From Jannaschia seohaensis (GTDB lineage Bacteria; Pseudomonadota; Alphaproteobacteria; Rhodobacterales; Rhodobacteraceae): a stretch of 64,000 nt of DNA. Below, in pieces: positions 1 to 8,031 of this stretch (positions are counted from its first letter, which is position 1; the number at the start of each line of letters is the position of its first letter). Both the position numbers and the translations under genes were made by a program. The notes under the pieces were generated by a model that was given only the letters and a program-made list of their open reading frames with translations, did no database searches and was not told where the DNA came from. The stretch is from contig NZ_UETC01000001.1 of the NCBI RefSeq assembly GCF_900116765.1, positions 806,001 to 870,000 of the forward strand. The letters run 5' to 3'.

Positions 1-2
1 AG

Positions 3-326
3 GCCGAAGTGCTGGAAACCATCGAGATGCCGCGCGCCATCCGCATGCGCCACGCCACGCCGCATTTCGCCCATGTCTTTGCGGGGGACGGCTATTCCTC
101 GGGTTACTACAGCTACATGTGGTCCGAGGTGATGGACGCGGACGCTTTTGCCGCCTTCGAGGAAAAGGGCGACCCGTTCGATGCGGAACTGGCGAGGAAG
201 CTGGAGGAGAGCATTCTCAGCACCGGCGGCTCTCGGGATGCCGCCGAACTCTACACCGCGTTTCGCGGGCGGCTGCCCGGGGTGGAGGCGCTGCTTAAGG
301 GGCGGGGGCTCGACGACGCGGCCTGA
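3..326 (+). CDS. M3 family metallopeptidase (peptidyl-dipeptidase Dcp type), 3' end only
   Basis: The frame is open from the first bases of the window and ends at TGA 324-326, so only about the last 107 residues are present. They carry the conserved C-terminal block of M3 oligopeptidases: a DGYSSGYYSYMWSEV stretch, normally GGYAAGYYSY in the family, followed by DADAF, GGSRDAAELY and a terminal FRGR...LLKGRGL. The zinc HEXXH motif would lie upstream, outside the window. These are cytoplasmic zinc peptidases that cut oligopeptides. Dcp and oligopeptidase A cannot be told apart from this fragment. Confidence 0.85.
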   Translation, partial: AEVLETIEMPRAIRMRHATPHFAHVFAGDGYSSGYYSYMWSEVMDADAFAAFEEKGDPFDAELARKLEESILSTGGSRDAAELYTAFRGRLPGVEALLKGRGLDDAA

Positions 327-336
327 GGCGTTGGCC

Positions 337-462
337 TCAGCGGCGGCTGTCGGCTTGGGGAGTTTCCTGCGCCTCGTCCTTGGAGCGTTCCCGCATGTTC
401 TGGGCCAGGATCTCGACCAAAGCGTCGAGGTCCAGGTTCCGGGGCAGGGCGGTTTTCTTCAT
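337..462 (-). CDS. small 41-residue hypothetical protein
   Basis: This short frame starts at ATG 460-462, with an AGAGGAAG ribosome-binding sequence at good spacing, and ends at TGA 337-339. It begins MKKTALPRNLDLDALVEILA and continues as a charged helix rich in Glu, Arg and Gln. It has no membrane segment and no recognised domain. It is convergent with the M3 peptidase gene and divergent from the inositol-monophosphatase gene. The strong RBS and amphipathic composition suggest a real small protein, but the function is unknown. Confidence 0.5.
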   Translation of the reverse strand: MKKTALPRNLDLDALVEILAQNMRERSKDEAQETPQADSRR

Positions 463-543
463 GGCAATCTTCCTCTTGAAATGACGTCAGGGTAAGCCGG
501 GCGGGACCGGCGCCCCTAGTCCGGTTTTCGACCCGGAGCGTTT

Positions 544-1374
544 ATGCCAATTTCCGCCGACCAGGCCGCCGCCCTTACCGATGCCGTCCGCGCCGTCGCG
601 CGGGCCGAGATCGTCCCCCGCTTCCGTGCCTTGAGCGCCGGAGAGATCGACGAGAAATCCAGCTTCGACGACCTCGTGACCGTGGCCGACCGGGCGGCGG
701 AGGCCGCGCTGACGGCCAAGGTTGGCGCTATCCTCCCCGGCGACACCGTCATCGGAGAAGAGGCCGTGTCCGAGGACCGCTCCCTTCTCGATCGGGTGGG
801 CGAGGGCCGCGTGACGGTGATCGACCCGATCGACGGGACGTGGAATTTCGCCCATGGCAACGCGAATTACGGCGTCATCGTCGCCGTCGTGGAGGGCGGG
901 GAGACGGTCTGGGGGCTGCTCTACGATCCCTCCTTCGACGATTGGATCGAGGCGCATCGCGGGGGCGGTGCGGTCTATATGCGAGACGGACGGCGGACGC
1001 CGCTCCGGCTCCCGACCACGGAGGACCCGCCGGCGCGGCTGCGCGGCAATGTGGGCTTCTACATGTTCCCCGAGGCCGACCGCCCCGGCCTGGCCGCCAC
1101 CACGCACCTGTTCCGCCGCGCGACGTCGCTCGGCGCAAGTCTGCACGAATACCGCTCTCAGGCGCAGGGCCACACGGATTTCTGCCTCAACGGAATGCTC
1201 AACGTCTGGGATCATGCGGCGGGCGCGCTGATCCTGCGGGAGGCGGGCGGCGTCGCCCGGCTGCTGGATGGGCGCGACTACGCGCCCACCCTGCACGCGG
1301 GGCGGCTGCTGACCGCCCGGACCGAGGCGATGTGGGAGCATCTGGCTGGGATCTTCAACGACGCGCTCACCTAG
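544..1374 (+). CDS. inositol monophosphatase family protein (possibly histidinol-phosphatase, HisN type)
   Basis: The 276-residue product is a typical Mg-dependent phosphatase of the IMPase fold. It has the GEE metal site (Gly71-Glu73), the DPIDGTWNF signature (Asp94 and Asp97 as metal ligands) and the C-terminal WDHAAGALILREAGG block with the third Asp. Family members hydrolyse inositol-1-phosphate, histidinol phosphate, FBP or PAP. In alphaproteobacteria many act as histidinol-phosphatase, but neighbours give no support here, so substrate is left open. Its stop codon overlaps that of the convergent VOC gene by 3-4 nt. Confidence 0.9.
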   Translation: MPISADQAAALTDAVRAVARAEIVPRFRALSAGEIDEKSSFDDLVTVADRAAEAALTAKVGAILPGDTVIGEEAVSEDRSLLDRVGEGRVTVIDPIDGTWNFAHGNANYGVIVAVVEGGETVWGLLYDPSFDDWIEAHRGGGAVYMRDGRRTPLRLPTTEDPPARLRGNVGFYMFPEADRPGLAATTHLFRRATSLGASLHEYRSQAQGHTDFCLNGMLNVWDHAAGALILREAGGVARLLDGRDYAPTLHAGRLLTARTEAMWEHLAGIFNDALT

Positions 1375-1745
1375 CGATAGCTGACCATCTCGATCTCGAT
1401 CCCCTCCGGGCCGTCGAAATAGAACCGGCGGCCCGGCTCGTAATCGGCATGGTTGTGGGGGGTGTAGCCCGCGGCCTTCACCCGTGCCTCGGCGGCGTCC
1501 AGGTCGTCGGTGACGACGCCGAGATGGTTCACGGCGGCATGAGTTACATAGCTGCTGCCCGCATCCGCGACGGTTCCCTTCGGTGCATAGAGCGCAACGT
1601 AGGAGTCATCGTCGCCGACATGGACGCTGTAGCCGCCGTCCTTGGCCGGCCCCGACCACCGCACATGCCAGTCCAATAGGTCACTGAGCACGTCGGCGGT
1701 GGCATCCGGGTCGCGGACGGTCAGGTTCACATGTTCAAGTTGCAT
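1371..1745 (-). CDS. VOC (glyoxalase/bleomycin-resistance) family protein
   Basis: The 124-residue product is one vicinal-oxygen-chelate module. It opens MQLEHVNLTVRDPDATADVL and contains the HLGVVTDDLDAAEARVKAAG repeat half and the terminal YFDGPEGIEIEMV, where the last Glu and the N-terminal His are the usual metal ligands. Members include glyoxalases, dioxygenases and drug-binding proteins. It is divergent from soxR, with a SoxR-type operator between them. This suggests SoxR control and a role in handling redox-active or electrophilic compounds, which is inference from position only. Confidence 0.85.
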   Translation of the reverse strand: MQLEHVNLTVRDPDATADVLSDLLDWHVRWSGPAKDGGYSVHVGDDDSYVALYAPKGTVADAGSSYVTHAAVNHLGVVTDDLDAAEARVKAAGYTPHNHADYEPGRRFYFDGPEGIEIEMVSYR

Positions 1746-1782
1746 CTGGTTGTCCTTTCCTCTTGACGGCGGCCTTGTCGGC

Positions 1783-1800
1783 CCTCGACCAAGGTCGAGG
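1783..1800. promoter_or_regulatory. SoxR-type operator in the divergent VOC/soxR promoter
   Basis: CCTCGACC-AA-GGTCGAGG is a perfect 8-2-8 dyad. Its 18-bp length and CCTC...GAGG ends match the known SoxR box (CCTCAAGTTAACTTGAGG type). On the minus strand TTGACC at 1799-1804 would give a -35 element with a long MerR-type spacer reading toward the VOC gene. A second, outer inverted repeat surrounds it (TTTCCTCTTGAC at 1756-1767 and its complement at 1800-1811). Confidence 0.7.
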
Positions 1801-1817
1801 TCAAGAGGAAAAATGCC

Positions 1818-2258
1818 ATGCCCGCGCGCGAGCTCACCATCGGCCAGATCGCCGAGCGATCCGGCCTGACGATCAGCCAGATCCGGTTCTACGAGAAGAA
1901 GGGCCTGATCTCACCGCCCCGCAATCGCGGCGGCCAGCGCCGCTTCCCCCGAGCGGAACTGCGGCGCCTGGCCTTCATCCGCGCGGCCCAGCGGCTGGGG
2001 CTGTCGCTCCAGCGCATCGCGGAGGCGCTCGGCCCCCCATCGGAGCGCCCGCCAACGCCCGCGGAATGGGCCGCCATCGCGGAAGGCATTCGGGGCGAGC
2101 TCGATGACCGGATCGCGCGCCTGACGCGCCTGCGCGACCGGCTCGACGGCTGCATCGGCTGCGGTTGCCTCTCGATGGAGACCTGTGCGCTCTATAACCC
2201 CGACGACAGGCTGGGCGGGCCGGGGCCGGCGCTGGTCGAGGGCCGCCGAGCCCGATGA
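1818..2258 (+). CDS. soxR: redox-sensitive transcriptional activator SoxR
   Basis: The 146-residue product is a MerR-family regulator with an N-terminal winged helix (LTIGQIAERSGLTISQIRFY), a dimerisation helix, and a C-terminal [2Fe-2S] cluster motif CIGCGCLSMETC. The cluster cysteines are Cys112, 115, 117 and 123, the same spacing as E. coli SoxR. Oxidation or nitrosylation of the cluster by redox-cycling compounds activates target promoters. Outside enterics, SoxR usually controls a few transporters and oxidoreductases rather than soxS. It sits 17 bp after a SoxR-like box, so autoregulation and control of the divergent VOC gene are likely. Confidence 0.95.
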   Translation: MPARELTIGQIAERSGLTISQIRFYEKKGLISPPRNRGGQRRFPRAELRRLAFIRAAQRLGLSLQRIAEALGPPSERPPTPAEWAAIAEGIRGELDDRIARLTRLRDRLDGCIGCGCLSMETCALYNPDDRLGGPGPALVEGRRAR

Positions 2259-2262
2259 CCCG

Positions 2263-3030
2263 TCAGCCGGGTGAGCGCTCCGCCCAGCCGGCGAAGATCT
2301 TCTCCAGCGCGACGACCACGTAGAACAGCGCGATGCCCAGCACGGCCAGCGCGATCAGCACCGCGAACATCAGCGGGTAGTCGGCATTCGTGCGCCCCGA
2401 GTCGAACAGCGCGCCCAGGCCGCGCCCATGGGGAGAGACGATCTCCATCAGGTTGGTGCCGATGAAGGCCAGCGTGACGGCCACCTTCAGCGCGCCGAAG
2501 AACTCCGGCAGGGTCTTGGGCAGCGCGATCTTCCAGAAGATCGTGGCCTGCGATGCGCCGAGCGCCCGGAGGATGTCGCGATATTCGGGCTCCAAGGTCG
2601 ACAGCCCGATGGAGACCGAAACGGCGATGGGAAAGAACGAGATCATGAAGGCCAGCATGACCGTGTTGAAGTCGTGCTGACCCACGAAGAGCAGCGCCAG
2701 GATCGGCACCACGGTCGCCTTGGGGATGGCGTTGAAGCCCACCAGCAGGGGATAGAGCGCCTCACGCGCGAGCTTCGAGAAGCCCATGACCATGCCGAGC
2801 AGCGTCCCGAACACCACGGCGATCAGCAGGCCCGCCACTGTGCGCCACAGCGTCTGCCAGCCCCCCGTGAGGAACAGCTCCCAATAGCGCGCATAGGCGG
2901 GCGGCAGGTCCGAGGGGGAGGCCATGACGAAGTTGGGCCAGCCATTGGCCCAGACCAGCAATTCCCACAGGATCAGGAAGACGATCATGGCGCCGCCGGG
3001 CACGGCGATCTGGCGCAGCGTGGCGTTCAT
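2263..3030 (-). CDS. ABC transporter permease, NitT/TauT (SsuC/TauC) family
   Basis: The 255-residue inner-membrane protein has about six hydrophobic segments and the EAA-type loop near RALGASQATIFWKIALPKTL, which couples to the ATPase. It is the third gene of a leftward unit of substrate-binding protein, ATPase and permease, and its ATG overlaps the ATPase stop by 4 nt. The family imports nitrate, sulfonates, taurine or thiamine pyrimidine precursors; the sequence does not decide which. Confidence 0.9.
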   Translation of the reverse strand: MNATLRQIAVPGGAMIVFLILWELLVWANGWPNFVMASPSDLPPAYARYWELFLTGGWQTLWRTVAGLLIAVVFGTLLGMVMGFSKLAREALYPLLVGFNAIPKATVVPILALLFVGQHDFNTVMLAFMISFFPIAVSVSIGLSTLEPEYRDILRALGASQATIFWKIALPKTLPEFFGALKVAVTLAFIGTNLMEIVSPHGRGLGALFDSGRTNADYPLMFAVLIALAVLGIALFYVVVALEKIFAGWAERSPG

Positions 3031-3845
3031 AGCGCGGCCTCCGCCGGTTCGCGGCCCTGGGCGATCTGGATCTCCTTGCGCAGGATGGCGAGCAGTTCCA
3101 CCGCGCGGGGCGCGTAGAGATCGTCCAAGGTCCGGTTTTCGCCCATATCGATCTCGACGACGCGCTGCGCCCGGGCGGGGCGGGCGCTGAAGACGACGGT
3201 GTGGTCCGAGAGGAACACGCTCTCGCGCAGGTCGTGGGTGATCAGGACGCAGGTGAACCGCTCGGCCCGGCGCAGCTCATGCATGGTCTGCCACAGGTCC
3301 TCGCGGGTGAAGGCGTCGAGCGCGCCGAAGGGCTCGTCGAGGATCAGGACTTCGGGACGGTGGACGATGGAGCGGCAGAGCGAGGCGCGCTGTCGCATGC
3401 CGCCGGACAGCTCCGAGGGGCGCTTGTCCTCGAACCCCTCCAGGCCGACCAGAGCGAGCAATTCCCGCGCCCGGTCCTCGCGCTGGGTCTTGTTCATCCC
3501 GGTCGAGACGATCTCCAAAGGCAGCATGACGTTCTGAAGGATATTGCGCCATTCCAGCAGGACCGGGTTCTGGAAGGCCATCCCCACGGTCGAGCGCGGC
3601 CCCGTCACCGGCTTGCCGCCCAGTTTCACCACGCCCTGATCCGGCTTCATCAATCCCGCCACCAGCCGCGTCAGCGTGGACTTGCCGCAGCCGGACGGGC
3701 CGACCACGGCGGTAAAGCTGCCCTCGGGCATGTCGAGCGTCAGGTCGTCGAGAACTGGCAGCGGGCCCGCTTGGGTCCGGTAGGCATGAGTGACGTGATC
3801 GAGGGAGATGGGCAGAGACATGGACACCGGCGCGGCGGCGTTCAC
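3027..3845 (-). CDS. ABC transporter ATP-binding protein, NitT/TauT family
   Basis: The 272-residue nucleotide-binding subunit has Walker A GPSGCGKST, Q-loop AFQNPVLLEW, signature LSGGMRQRASLCRS, Walker B VLILDEPFGALD and switch His in LITHDLRESVFLSD. It energises the permease encoded just downstream (4-nt overlap). The substrate-binding gene lies 116 bp upstream, across one copy of the intergenic repeat. A shorter start at the internal Met of MSLPISLDHV is possible. Confidence 0.92.
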   Translation of the reverse strand: MNAAAPVSMSLPISLDHVTHAYRTQAGPLPVLDDLTLDMPEGSFTAVVGPSGCGKSTLTRLVAGLMKPDQGVVKLGGKPVTGPRSTVGMAFQNPVLLEWRNILQNVMLPLEIVSTGMNKTQREDRARELLALVGLEGFEDKRPSELSGGMRQRASLCRSIVHRPEVLILDEPFGALDAFTREDLWQTMHELRRAERFTCVLITHDLRESVFLSDHTVVFSARPARAQRVVEIDMGENRTLDDLYAPRAVELLAILRKEIQIAQGREPAEAAL

Positions 3846-3850
3846 CGCCC

Positions 3851-3911
3851 GTTAAGGTTAACGCCCCTTCTTCTGGCCCGAAATACTCCGGGGTCCGGGG
3901 CAGAGCCCCGG
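3851..3911 (+). repeat. intergenic repeat copy A (TTAAGGTTAAC + TTCTT...AAATA + GC stem)
   Basis: Order on the plus strand: GTTAAGGTTAAC, then CCCCTTCTTCTGGCCCG, AAATACTCC and a GC-rich stem. The stem lies nearest the 3' end of the leftward substrate-binding gene, so for that transcript it could act as a terminator or processing signal. Confidence 0.7.
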
Positions 3912-3961
3912 TCCGACGGATCGAACCGGGGCCGGAGTTTGGCAGCGAGGCGCCGCAGGGC

Positions 3962-4966
3962 TTACTGAAGCATCCGCTCCGAGGCGTCGGGCAGGTAGCT
4001 GTCGTCGAAGATAACCGACATGTCGGGCGCGTTCTGGAACTCGTAGACCAGCTTGGTCTGTTCCAGCGCCGAGGCCATCCGCTCGGGGTCGATGCCGCCG
4101 ATCCCGTTCTCCATGACGTAGGGCGTCAGCACGTTGGCATCGATCGCCAGTTGCAGGCGGCGCTGCTCCAGCGCGGCATCGGCGGCCGGGTTACGCTCGA
4201 TGACGGCCTGCGCGCCCATGGCGGGGTCGGCGATCACGTCGGCCCAGCCCTTGGCCACGGCGGTCAGGAAGCCGGTGACGAGTTCCGGGTTGGCCTCGGC
4301 GAAGTCGGTGTTGACGATGATCGCGTTGCCGTAGAGGTCGACGCCGTGATCGGCCATCAGGATGGTGGTCAGGTCATCCTCGGGCACGCCCAGGCGCACC
4401 AGGTTGAGGTAGGACGAAAAGCTGAAGCCGGTGACCGAATCGACCTCGCCGCTGGCCAGCATCGGCTCCCGGGTGGGGAAGCCCACGGGCTCCACGGTGA
4501 TCGTGCTCACGTCGATATCGTTGGCGGCGGCGAAGATCGGGAACTGCGCCCAGGCGCCATCGGGCGGCGGCGCGCCCAGCACCGAGCCTTCCAGGTCCGC
4601 GACGCTGGAGATGCCCTGGGACTTGCGGCCGACCACGGCGAAGGGCGGCTTGTCGTAGATCATCATCACGGCCTTGACCGGCGCGCCGGGGTTTTGGTCG
4701 AGGAACTTGATGAGCGAGTTGATGTCGGCGAAGCCCAGCGGGAACGCGCCGGTCGCGACCTTCGGAATGGCGTCGAGCGAGCCCTGGCCGGCCGAGACCT
4801 CGACCGTGAGACCCTCGGCTTCGAAATGGCCGTTGTCGATGGCGGCGAAATAGGCGGCGGAGGGGCCCTCGAACTTCCAGTCGAGAGCGAACGGCACCTC
4901 GGTCTGCGCCATGGCGGGCGCAGCCAGGAAGAGTGCGGCGGCGAGGCCGGCAAAACGGTCGAACAT
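3962..4966 (-). CDS. ABC transporter substrate-binding protein, NMT1/THI5-like (NitT/TauT type)
   Basis: The chosen ATG at 4964-4966 is preceded by GGGGAG and gives a clean signal peptide (MFDRFAGLAAALFLAAPAMA). An upstream in-frame ATG would add 17 arginine-rich residues and spoil it. The mature periplasmic protein has the NMT1 opening VPFALDWKFEGPSAAYFAA, followed by GHFEAEGLTVEV and VGFPTREPMLASGEVD. The fold binds small ligands such as formylaminopyrimidine, aromatic sulfonates or nitrile-like compounds. It is the first gene of the leftward transporter unit, and I do not assign a ligand. Confidence 0.88.
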   Translation of the reverse strand: MFDRFAGLAAALFLAAPAMAQTEVPFALDWKFEGPSAAYFAAIDNGHFEAEGLTVEVSAGQGSLDAIPKVATGAFPLGFADINSLIKFLDQNPGAPVKAVMMIYDKPPFAVVGRKSQGISSVADLEGSVLGAPPPDGAWAQFPIFAAANDIDVSTITVEPVGFPTREPMLASGEVDSVTGFSFSSYLNLVRLGVPEDDLTTILMADHGVDLYGNAIIVNTDFAEANPELVTGFLTAVAKGWADVIADPAMGAQAVIERNPAADAALEQRRLQLAIDANVLTPYVMENGIGGIDPERMASALEQTKLVYEFQNAPDMSVIFDDSYLPDASERMLQ

Positions 4967-4981
4967 GATAACTCCCCTGTC

Positions 4982-5027
4982 TATCTGGCCCCTGATCTGC
5001 CCGGTCGCGCGGGGCAAGGGCCAGATA
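4982..5027 (-). promoter_or_regulatory. 5' leader hairpin before the NMT1-like gene
   Basis: TATCTGGCCC (4982-4991) and GGGCCAGATA (5018-5027) are perfect inverted repeats around a 26-nt GC-rich loop, ending about 15 nt before the start codon. They would form a stable hairpin next to the RBS. It does not match the TPP riboswitch core. It could be an operator dyad or an RNA control element. Confidence 0.4.
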
Positions 5028-5120
5028 GGGGGGCCTTGGCCCGCGACTGTAGCAACGCGGAGCGGGGACGAAAGCCGATTCGTAGGCGTATTGCCTGATT
5101 ATTGGGCGGCGCCTGTCAGC

Positions 5121-5963
5121 TCAGTCCAGATGCGGCCCCATCCAGCGCCAGGCGGCGGCCGAAATCGCCTCTCCGGTCTCGTAGAACCAGTGATTGTGCC
5201 CGTCGAGGCGGATCAGATCCGTGGGATGGCCAGCTTGGGCCAGGATCTGCGCGCTCTCCCGGGCTGGAGCGAAAGGGAAAACGCGGTCGACCGAGCCCAG
5301 AAAATGGGCGATCGGCACGCCCTCCGCCACGCGCTGAACGACGCTTGGCGAGAGGGTTCCCGCATGGGCCGCCGCGGCCTTCCAGGGGCCGTCGAGCCGA
5401 TTGACCCAGAGTTGCGCCGCCTGCCCGCCGCGGGAATGGCCGAAGATCGCGATGCGCTCCATATCGACGGGATAGAGCGTCGCCGCATGGGCCAGCGCTT
5501 CGAAAGCCGCGCGGGGGTCATAAATGTAAGGCGTGTCCGCGTTGTCCGGGAAGTCCGGCGCGACCAGCACCAGGCCCTCGGCCAGGGCCACCTCATGCCA
5601 CATATCGACCATGCTATGTCCCGTCTGCCCAGCGTCATGCAGCAGCAGGATCGCCGGGCGGGACGCCCCGCCTTCGGGGCCGCCCCCCCACCAGACCACG
5701 CCGGTCTCGGTGCGGTGGCGCGTGCCTTGGGTCGGGTCGGGCGCGTAGGCGTCCTCGGTCGAATAGTTCGTCAGATCCGCCCGAGACGTCTCGGTCAGGC
5801 GCGCGGGGCGCGCAGTCGCCGGCGCGTCCAGCGTCACCAGCGCCACGTTGCCCAATTGCGGGCCGGGTCGGGGCAGGCGCTCGCCCAGAGGGCCGTGCCA
5901 GAGGGCGTAGACAAGGATTGAAAAGGTCACTGCGATCAGCGCTATGCGTAGAGGTGTGGGCAT
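5121..5963 (-). CDS. alpha/beta hydrolase with intact GHSRG nucleophile elbow
   Basis: The 280-residue product begins with a hydrophobic anchor (residues 5-22). The hydrolase domain has an oxyanion-side ILLLHDAG block, the nucleophile elbow GHSRG (Ser177), an acid residue in LGSVDRVFPF and a terminal His in DGHNHWFYE. It resembles the dienelactone hydrolase / PHB-depolymerase-like branch of membrane-attached or exported esterases. The next gene downstream of its own promoter side, at 5994-6860, is a diverged paralogue with the same N-terminus and layout. Substrate unknown. Confidence 0.75.
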   Translation of the reverse strand: MPTPLRIALIAVTFSILVYALWHGPLGERLPRPGPQLGNVALVTLDAPATARPARLTETSRADLTNYSTEDAYAPDPTQGTRHRTETGVVWWGGGPEGGASRPAILLLHDAGQTGHSMVDMWHEVALAEGLVLVAPDFPDNADTPYIYDPRAAFEALAHAATLYPVDMERIAIFGHSRGGQAAQLWVNRLDGPWKAAAAHAGTLSPSVVQRVAEGVPIAHFLGSVDRVFPFAPARESAQILAQAGHPTDLIRLDGHNHWFYETGEAISAAAWRWMGPHLD

Positions 5964-5993
5964 CGGGGAACTCGTGACAGTGAAACCGAAAGG

Positions 5994-6860
5994 TCAGGGC
6001 GTGGTGCGTTGGGTCATCTTTCCTTCCATCCAACGCCAGGCGTCTTCGGCGATCCTGGCGCCATGGACGGTGAGGTCGTTGTCATGGCCGCGCAGCCGGA
6101 TGAATTCGTAGGGGTGGCCGGCACGGGCCATGGCGGTCGCGCTGGCCAGGGCCTGCGCTAGCGGACGTTCGGTGTCGTCGGCGCCCAGGTAATGGCGGAC
6201 CGGAACGCCGTCGCCGACAAGCCTGGGAGCGTCGAAGTCGACGATCCCCGCATGCGCGGCCACCGCGCGCCAGGGCCCGGCAAAGCGGTTGGCCCAGATC
6301 TGCGCGGTCTCCGCGCCGCGCCCATGGCCGAAGACCGCGATCCGGGTCTCGTCCACCGCGTAGAGCTGCATCGCCTGGGCCACCGCCTCGACGGCCCTGC
6401 GCGCGTCGTATGGGGCGCCATCCTCGGGCACCTGGAAGTCGGGCGCGATCAGGACCAGGCCCTCGCGCTCCGCCAGGCCGTGCCATATCGCGATCATGTC
6501 CCGCCCGTCCTGATCCGCGTCATGGACCAGAAGGATCGCGGGCAGGGGGTCGCCCTGCTGGGGACCGGACCCCCACCAGCGCAGGCCGACAAGGGTGACA
6601 TGAGAGGTGCCAGCGTCCCGGACCTCGGGCGCGGCCGGGGCTGGCGCGTCGGGCGAGGTGAGATCGGCGCGGACACGTTCGATCAGGCGCGCCGGCGCGG
6701 GACGCACCCCCTCGGTCATCACCAAGGGTTGGATGTCGGACAGGGTCGGCGCCAGAAAGGACGCCATCAACATACGGCCCTGCGCCGTCCCCCGGCCGAG
6801 CGACATGAGCAACAGCGCGAAGGTGATCGCGATGAGGGCAAGGCGCAGGGGGGTGGACAT
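5994..6860 (-). CDS. alpha/beta hydrolase paralogue lacking the nucleophile serine (probable pseudoenzyme)
   Basis: The 288-residue product is clearly homologous to the 5121-5963 product: same PLRxALIAxTF membrane anchor, ILLVHDA, WHGLAEREGLVLIAPDF and RFAGPW blocks. At the nucleophile elbow it reads GHGRG, with Gly180 in place of Ser; the codon is GGG, so no single-base sequencing error restores a common Ser elbow codon without changing it to AGC-type. The C-terminal Asp (LGADD) and His (RGHDND) regions remain. It is probably catalytically dead or acts by another mechanism, for example binding. It lies 30 bp upstream of the active paralogue and is likely cotranscribed. Confidence 0.75.
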   Translation of the reverse strand: MSTPLRLALIAITFALLLMSLGRGTAQGRMLMASFLAPTLSDIQPLVMTEGVRPAPARLIERVRADLTSPDAPAPAAPEVRDAGTSHVTLVGLRWWGSGPQQGDPLPAILLVHDADQDGRDMIAIWHGLAEREGLVLIAPDFQVPEDGAPYDARRAVEAVAQAMQLYAVDETRIAVFGHGRGAETAQIWANRFAGPWRAVAAHAGIVDFDAPRLVGDGVPVRHYLGADDTERPLAQALASATAMARAGHPYEFIRLRGHDNDLTVHGARIAEDAWRWMEGKMTQRTTP

Positions 6861-7021
6861 CGGCGTGTCTCCGGGCGGTCGACCTCCGACCTTGTCGGCC
6901 CTCTGCGGCCAGGATGTGACGGCGCCTTGACGAAACCCGGTCGAAACCGCATCGCGCCCCCTGGTTGGCGAAACGATCCGTGCGTAAGGCGGGGGATCGT
7001 CGTGCGAACGAGGGGGAATGA

Positions 7022-7963
7022 ATGCGGATTGCGGAAACAGTGACCTTCGGCGGGGGCGGTCTGGATCGCGCGGAGGATCTGCGCCGCCACCCCGAGCTTC
7101 TGGCGCAATTGCCCGTGCGCACCCTGCCGCTCTGGCGCGGCAAGCCGCTGCTCGCCGCGGGCCGCGAGGGTCTGGCCGTGATGGAGGGCCATGCCTTCGC
7201 CGAGCACGGGCATCCGGTGCTGGTGGGCAAGATCGACGGCGCCGCGCTGTTTGCGCGCGACGTGTCCGGGCTGGAGGTCGCGGGCGTGGGGGAGGGGCTC
7301 GGCGCCTTCCTCGATCCGACCGAGCAGACCCATCCCGACCTGCCCGCGGGCACCGCCTTCGCCGAGCTGCGCGCCGTGATGACCCGGCTGAGCCCGCTCG
7401 ATGCCGAGATCGCGGCCACCGCCAAGGGCGTGCTGGAATGGCACCGCGGGCATGGCTTCTGCGCCAATTGCGGCGGGCCGACGCAGCCGGGCAAGGCGGG
7501 CTGGATGCGGGCCTGCCCTTCCTGCGGACGGGCGCATTTTCCGCGCACCGATCCGGTGGTCATCATGCTGGTGACCTATGGCGACAGGGTGCTGCTGGGC
7601 CGCTCGCCCGCTTGGCCCGAGGGGTTCTTCAGCTGTCTCGCGGGCTTCATGGAGCCGGGCGAGACGATGGAGGCCGCCGTGCGCCGCGAAACCTGGGAGG
7701 AGACCGGCGTGCGGGTCGGCCCTGTCCGCTATCTGGCGAGCCAGCCCTGGCCCTTCCCCGGCTCGCTGATGCTGGGCGCCCATGGCGAGGCGTTGGACGA
7801 CCGGATCGAGATCGACCCCGAAGAGATCGCCGAGGCGCTGTGGCTCGATCGGACCGAACTGATGGACGTGTTCGCGGGGTCGCATCCGCGCATCTCCCCG
7901 GCACGGGCGGGCGCGATCGCGCGGTTCCTCCTGGAGAACTGGCTGGCCGACCGGCTGGACTGA
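7022..7963 (+). CDS. nudC: NAD(+) diphosphatase / NAD-capped RNA decapping Nudix hydrolase NudC
   Basis: The 313-residue product has the NudC layout: N-terminal domain, a zinc ribbon (CANCGG...CPSCGR around residues 140-165), the Nudix box starting GFMEPGETMEAAVRRETWEE, and the NudC-specific SQPWPFPGSLM motif after it. It splits NAD(H) to NMN plus AMP and removes NAD caps from RNA in the cytoplasm. The start at 7022 is preceded by GAGGGGGAATGA. The gene is divergent from the hydrolase pair. Confidence 0.95.
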   Translation: MRIAETVTFGGGGLDRAEDLRRHPELLAQLPVRTLPLWRGKPLLAAGREGLAVMEGHAFAEHGHPVLVGKIDGAALFARDVSGLEVAGVGEGLGAFLDPTEQTHPDLPAGTAFAELRAVMTRLSPLDAEIAATAKGVLEWHRGHGFCANCGGPTQPGKAGWMRACPSCGRAHFPRTDPVVIMLVTYGDRVLLGRSPAWPEGFFSCLAGFMEPGETMEAAVRRETWEETGVRVGPVRYLASQPWPFPGSLMLGAHGEALDDRIEIDPEEIAEALWLDRTELMDVFAGSHPRISPARAGAIARFLLENWLADRLD

Positions 7964-8031
7964 CGGCGGCCGGGGATTGATCGCGCCGGTCGGCGCCGCC
8001 ATCTAGGCCCGAACGCAAAGGAGCCCGCGCC

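Noticed and set aside
3851-3864. GTTAAGGTTAAC as a CtrA site (also at 14350)
   Set aside because: The two TTAA halves are only 2 bp apart, not 7; the motif belongs to the dispersed repeat.
4967-5120. TPP riboswitch before the NMT1/THI5-like gene
   Set aside because: The conserved CUGAGA core and second motif are absent; only a simple hairpin is present.
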